Assembly (NCBI GenBank): GCA_903875225.1
Contig: CAIQVJ010000125.1
Coordinates: 20,873-84,872, forward strand
Direction of reading: 5' to 3'
Source: an uncultured Pseudomonadota bacterium
GTDB lineage: Bacteria; Myxococcota_A; UBA796; SXON01
Length of the DNA stretch: 64,000 bases
Every line of letters starts with the position of its first letter. Position 1 is the stretch's first letter. Below are positions 61,901 to 64,000 of this stretch, in pieces. A program made the position numbers and the translations under genes. A model generated the notes under the pieces. It did not search any database. It was given only the letters and a program-made list of their open reading frames with translations, and was not told the origin of the DNA.

Positions 61901-62152
61901 CGCACCGACGCCACGGGGACAGTCTACTTCCCCCAGGCGGTCAGCAGCGTACTGGCCCGGGACGGGGACCGCTATGCGTTGGGCCAGGGCACGGCGGGGT
62001 CAGTGGACCGGGAGCGCCTGAAGAACCTCGGCTACATGGAGGACTACGCTCCGGCCGCCGCCTCGCCCGCCCGCATGAACGAGAACGCGAGCGAGTACGA
62101 GGGCCTGTTCAAGCAGGACGCCGACCAGAAGGTGCGGGCGGAGGGGCTGTAG
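55901..62152 (+). CDS. Giant (2083-residue) secreted protein, alpha-2-macroglobulin-like in parts
   Basis: Signal peptide MRTPALTALVLLATLPLTATGA, then 400 residues of Ala/Leu/Arg-rich helical repeats (TPR-like), a long region of beta domains, a Gly/Ser-rich linker near residue 1085-1105 (GYGEGMGGISGRGSGGSGYG), more helical repeats, and C-terminal beta domains. Segments such as SLLVRTDAELTVQGGGPTLAHLATMRGRALGGAQVWAFQ...TDATGTVYFPQ look like macroglobulin (MG) domains of bacterial alpha-2-macroglobulin/YfaS, but no CxEQ thioester is present. Function not known; a protease-trapping or scaffolding role is inference. TATGGT at 55884-55889 may be a -10 box but lacks a -35 partner. The start has no strong ribosome site. 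Confidence 0.75.
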   Translation: MRTPALTALVLLATLPLTATGAATTPGTPEEAALRAALAGHDADAVSILAAEDDPELRWLAGRYALEAGDYAAAGRLLAGPDPRDVWGRIDIAAAQGQSGVALAAALPQMDAAMAGTHRDALARLLIGWAAERIKGGVSGPPDVQNAARFLDAAITLSPSESVRNEAEDALFRLPPDFSDPERARARLVAASAGARKPLPGSATAARLRYAEVLTTTDPRAAAAELADLLVTDPADATRIGELLTGLAQQVPDATLLSAFEHLPDTLDMVRMRLQWVLTLAERDPPTALAAVSGLRSDVSATDPAAVNALARDLRTARAALTRDPVGRRKLWLDIADAEGRTPAGDSARAAALDALLESATDPTAARAALDTPDGAGNPTLLYRVIPADRSGEPAARTDALWTLAVGFPEGPWCDELATRLISSGATTAEAERFDATCTGGSTSDSPAVVADVNLVRAHAQASTQLRLQPVDGAVDVTASAVKELQVTQHSVDAEALFRGTAGSGVNPLDTTLDAFLLEPDKAWAVPLTGLQTVRVAPRSAGQLAAITVRAGDQRGTALVVSDPLRVQIVGRGDEAVIAVLRGDRPVPNASLLIDDGGTITRGRTGSDGIARTKGTNPVRVMASSGGALGFGTSSGFGGQEDTAEAWSVVLWDRAVPTAGRVCDVQVFGTAPVGSAPSRGMVLESHARDGSTLESVPLVFDGGVGHARLYTQGAGSLALVRDGSQLATAPVPAASAPVQAPVGLTLSTRAPRAGSTTLTAHVSRLDSGSEPLSAEVTITTPWSTTHTAVVLGAESLDLPIDLLLARPGEPVDVMIELADGTTVSATASTAPAGPAPELTGVPPIVALGSSIQLGTRTTSDEQIHAMRTDGPGEVWSPMNRPLTLPSAGLWTLTSWNGAAGPTVYTRVVDPGAPGEPLAADGTWRGPATLFATTAEGVRVARIVQDGGPLDLKPQPGARTAWVQSASGELVPITGPDTPTITVTGTLQRGSPAPLTIDAPAGSHVWAYLRDSAPGPDLTPAAAAPLWDGDAGVYTDPWTPTPTWGVAISAGLLAEEERIHEATDVKRVDFGFSPAAEKSEDSSGYGEGMGGISGRGSGGSGYGASDWATGRITANTPFTGDAVAIGVVDGKAPGAFPFEVPAWVQGADIEVVIRTADGRWATRIVPVELGGELAARPVEGDAPPPPTGDAAELVAWARRLPLDAQLHALEGLKAAGIGSARLPAQAAWALRPPTTPELAIARHLAGGTVDVPASGAIPDPHHAERALATLLLAGGDDSQRERARVAAERLLDEPAGPDGGGWVTARAALALWLAGQDQEAMTAASRDPADTVEAAARAVISGTSEPAFVAGWWAIARSAAASPADRALALHALGLPRGKARTLPTMALDTRQTIDLAIEAPLARWHGETFSRAEFANGGRWSGPDAALVQHGPPETPALRTLPIWLVVPANPLPTRLQCPVGAVTEWVDLPPSLNDSRWVDCTLRTVHPGDQQLAVAWFDPLGHRLASGTASLHVTPASDSAATDALSQAEQLGLGTRLASLDGPDRAVGLGLLEGLQRTAELPSDVLAAVSTTLLTGAVGGDPTGLIRGFQSFREHAPDGVLDLATAAALAHAYATAPSSAGGDPRRALAAVRVVMDARFKEELAAVSGLQSGGLDLTALKLLRALVLRYPETPTVSRARFLAPAMLLTRAEGGGDRLGYTRSSLRHTAAAELAGFLLLHRDGWHGTANAAATTQAAQAASTLSDALASLGDDTRQAALAGPLARAFAGRAGAEEVSWLLSLAAAHAESVGANPAGALTLLDHITPPDREATALVALERGRVLEALGRPGPARDAYTVAANIGNNEAAQRLQWLDRTAFVLPSMLTLTPGMPSTVPANLKSGTEVTVTAIAIQLEAALLNSGGTLDSSGVQVTGLRPTATRTLAVGADGDVPIPALPNGAYLLTITTGGVTQTSLLVRTDAELTVQGGGPTLAHLATMRGRALGGAQVWAFQGSGTALSARTDATGTVYFPQAVSSVLARDGDRYALGQGTAGSVDRERLKNLGYMEDYAPAAASPARMNENASEYEGLFKQDADQKVRAEGL

Positions 62153-62209
62153 GCTCGAGACGAGGGGGAGCCGCGCCGAACAGCCCGAGATCCGGGTGCC
62201 CGCAGCATG

Positions 62210-62500
62210 GGCGGGCGAGCCCGCGCCCTGACAGAACGGTTCCAAAACCCAACCGTTCTCGGCGGGCGAGCCCGCGCCCTGACAGAACGGTTCCAAAACC
62301 CAACCGTTCTCGGCGGGCGAGCCCGCGCCCTGGCAGAACGGTTCCAAAACCCAACCGTTCTCCGCAGGCGAGCCCTCGCCCTGACAGAACGGTTCCAAAA
62401 CCCAACCGTTCTCGGCGGGCGAGCCCGCGCCCTGGCAGAACGGTTCCAAAACCAAACCGTTCTCCGCAGGCGAGCCCGCGCCCTGGCAGAACGGTTGCAC
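62210..62500. repeat. 51-bp palindromic tandem repeat, about 5.7 copies
   Basis: Units begin at 62210, 62261, 62312, 62363, 62414 and 62465. Each has two inverted repeats: GCGGGC-GA-GCCCGC and AGAACGGTT-N9-AACCGTTCT. Variants change GGCGGGC to CGCAGGC and GACAG to GGCAG, so the units are not identical. The period is a multiple of three, so open frames through it encode a 17-residue peptide repeat, but there is no start signal and both strands are open, so I consider it non-coding. The gene-free interval 62153-62529 consists of this array plus about 55 bp before and 30 bp after it. It ends 30 bp before the HUH transposase-like gene. Confidence 0.92.
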
Positions 62501-62529
62501 CTCGCCCGGAACGAGGCTATCGCCCGCCC

Positions 62530-63372
62530 ATGCACACCTGGCATTTGACCTGGTCCAGCGTCGGGCGGCGGCCGCTGGCCCCCGACGAGGGCGTTCGGCG
62601 ACGCCTGATCCGGGCTCTGGCGAGGGTCGCCGGCGGGGAGGTGGTGCTGTACTCCGTCGTGGACGATCACATCCACGTGGTCCTCTACTGCGACGACGTC
62701 CGCAGGGGCGTGCTCTCCGGGGCCCTGACGTTCGCCTTTCGCGCGCTCGTGGCCGCCCCGCTCGACCCGCCCTTCGTCCGGCCGGTCCGAGACCGCAGCC
62801 ACATGGACTGGCTCGCCGACGGGTACATCCTGCGCCAGTCGTGGAAGCACGGGATCGCCGGGCACCCAGCGGTGTGGACCGGGTCGTGCTTCCCGGATCT
62901 CGTCGGCGCGCGGATCCTGCCAGGGCTGAACCTGCGCATCGCCACCGCCCTGCCCCGCTGGCGCCTGCGGCGTGCCTACGCCGCGGTCTTCCTGCCCGAG
63001 CGACCTCTGCAGCCCGCGGACGATGCCCGCCTGCGGGCAGTCGGCGCGGCACGTCTCGCCAGCGCCGCTGCCAGCGCCGTGGGTGCAGAGCCCACGCTCA
63101 CGGGGAAGGGCGCCGCCGAGGTGCTGGCCCGCAGAGCCGCCGCCACGCTCGGGACAGCAGCCGGGATCCCGGGCCCCGAGATCGCCCACGCGCTCGGCAT
63201 GCACCCGGTCGCCTGTGCCCGGCTGCGACACCGTGCTGTCGAGGAGCGCGTCCTCGCGGCCGTGCGCTTGTGGATCGCCCTCGAAGACGAAGCCGCCGCC
63301 TCACCCGCTCCTGCCCAACCCCCTCCTGTCGTTCGCGAACCCGACGGGCCGGACTACGAGCCGGGCAGGTAG
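62530..63372 (+). CDS. HUH/Y1 transposase-like protein (RAYT-like)
   Basis: 280 residues from ATG 62530, rejecting a longer frame that runs through the repeat array. WHLTWSSVGRRPLAPDEGVRRRLIRALARVAGGEVVLYSVVDDHIHVVL (5-52) fits the N-terminal half of REP-associated tyrosine transposases (TnpA_REP), with HIH at 47-49 as the HUH metal motif. Tyr99 in LADGYILRQSWKHGI is a possible catalytic tyrosine. The C-terminal part (AEVLARRAAATLGTAAGIPGPEIAHALGMHPVACARLRHRA) resembles the DnaA-like helix-turn-helix of some RAYTs. Such single-copy enzymes process palindromic repeats on single-stranded DNA; here repeat arrays flank it on both sides. No insertion-sequence ends or target-site duplication seen. 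Confidence 0.65.
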   Translation: MHTWHLTWSSVGRRPLAPDEGVRRRLIRALARVAGGEVVLYSVVDDHIHVVLYCDDVRRGVLSGALTFAFRALVAAPLDPPFVRPVRDRSHMDWLADGYILRQSWKHGIAGHPAVWTGSCFPDLVGARILPGLNLRIATALPRWRLRRAYAAVFLPERPLQPADDARLRAVGAARLASAAASAVGAEPTLTGKGAAEVLARRAAATLGTAAGIPGPEIAHALGMHPVACARLRHRAVEERVLAAVRLWIALEDEAAASPAPAQPPPVVREPDGPDYEPGR

Positions 63373-63543
63373 CGTTTGGGAGTTGGGCGGCTCCGTAGGC
63401 GGGGGCGCTGTCCACCTCGGGCAGTGGAACGCCGCTGGGCACCGGCGCGCGGCCCTGCGAGGGAGTGGCTGCCGCCCCTCCCCTGCACCCCTCCCCGCGC
63501 CCGATCGACCGCCCGCGCCGACTGGCCGCGGGGGCAGGCAGGG

Positions 63544-64000
63544 CGTCGCCGCTGCGACCGCCTGGAAGGGCTTCACGCTCACGGGGACCCAGACGCCCAT
63601 CCGGAGCGCGGGGCGAGCAGCGGACGGCGAGCTGGCGCAGCCGTCGCCGCTGCGACCGCCTCACACAGCTCCAGGCTCACGGGGACCCAGACGCCCATCC
63701 GGAACGCGGGGCGAGCAGCGGACGGCGAGCTGGCGCAGCCGTCGCCGCTGCGACCGCCTCACACCGCTTCACGCTCACAGGGACCCAGACGCCCATCCGG
63801 AACGCGGGGCGAGCAGCGGACGGCGAGCTGGCGCAGCCGTCGCCGCTGCGACCGCCTCACACCGCTTCACGCTCACGGGGACCCAGACGCTCATCCCGAA
63901 CGCGGGGCGAGCAGCGGACGGCGAGCTGGCGCAGCCGTCGCCGCTGCGACCGCCTCACACAGCTCCAGGCTCACGGGGACCCAGACGCCCATCCGGAACG
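63544..64000. repeat. 98-bp tandem repeat, at least 4.6 copies, running off the window
   Basis: Units begin at 63544, 63642, 63740, 63838 and 63936, and the last is cut by the edge. Copies are almost identical; two alternate sub-versions (CACACAGCTCCAGG and CACACCGCTTCACG) occur. The core GCGAGCAGC...GGCGAGC...GCTGCGACCGC matches the reverse complement of the 98-bp repeat at 13523-13789. The 628 bp from 63373 to the end contain this array and 171 bp of unremarkable GC-rich sequence; I see no gene. Confidence 0.93.

Noticed and set aside
62210..62500. 51-bp array considered as a CRISPR array
   Set aside because: There are no variable spacers between invariant repeats; the whole unit repeats with small drift, and no cas gene is nearby.
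62207..62548. Small protein with 17-residue repeats through the 51-bp array
   Set aside because: Open only because the period is a multiple of three and GC-rich; frames are open on both strands and no ribosome site is present.
1..64000. tRNA, rRNA, prophage or integrative-element signatures
   Set aside because: Looked for 3' CCA cloverleaf-like sequences, integrase or phage structural genes and found none that I could support.

Overview
The window is GC-rich (about 70% by eye), with G/C third positions and many GTG starts. It most likely comes from a Myxococcota (former Deltaproteobacteria) chromosome. The evidence is two C-termini that look like MYXO-CTERM sorting tags (a Cys-Gly-rich box, a hydrophobic stretch, then an Arg-rich tail), two proteins with Asp/Cys-rich 'putative metal-binding' repeats, about fourteen lipoproteins with Asp/Thr/Ser-rich linkers after the lipobox, and enzymes of the types usual in that phylum. 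I see no rRNA, tRNA, CRISPR array, phage or integrative element.

Layout. 1-7300 (minus): M16 peptidase (cut by the edge), M1-like aminopeptidase, HrpB helicase, Na+/Ca2+ exchanger. 7300-13400: cell-surface proteins (a HExxH protein with MYXO-CTERM tag, lipoproteins) and a lone ABC ATPase. 13500-15060: a 98-bp tandem repeat, then ribH-nusB-mazG-like. 15070-22230: lipoproteins, glgC, a coupled CysQ/MFS/propeller trio and a DUF2934 protein. 22300-25300: an 836-residue NTPase-TPR protein and a repeat-filled divergent intergenic region. 25300-32030: lipoprotein, MoxR ATPase, DUF58 protein, transglutaminase and a hybrid histidine kinase, tightly packed. 32040-40260: lipoproteins with L,D-transpeptidase and clostripain domains, an acyl-CoA ligase/acyltransferase pair, a frameshifted membrane protein, a zinc-ribbon protein and a D,D-peptidase. 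40390-43100: an intact dihydrolipoamide acyltransferase (E2) between two shortened, divergent E1-like proteins. 43100-49830: an RluA-type protein, glycosyltransferase, PEGA-like protein and lipoproteins. 49959-55817: four overlapping genes (two alkaline-phosphatase-superfamily lipoproteins, a solute-binding/EF-hand lipoprotein and a five-bladed-propeller protein). 55901-62152: a 2083-residue secreted protein. 62210-64000: a 51-bp palindromic repeat array, a HUH/RAYT-like transposase and a second 98-bp repeat array.

How the genes work together. Much of the window builds or remodels the cell surface: peptidoglycan (D,D-peptidase, L,D-transpeptidase), lipid (ligase plus LpxL-like acyltransferase), secreted hydrolases and many lipoproteins. 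Co-directional genes are commonly joined by ATGA, GTGA or TGATG overlaps, so several short operons are probably translationally coupled. Sigma70-type promoters with TTGAC(A/C/T) boxes can be proposed before four genes, and one good sigma54-type site lies at 49177-49192.

The most unusual features are the RAYT-like gene between two repeat arrays, one of which has a relative 50 kb away in the opposite orientation; the E2 with degenerate E1 partners; and the four-gene surface cassette. Starts were chosen by hand where the longest frame began implausibly early. Functions are family assignments from motif reading, not database searches.
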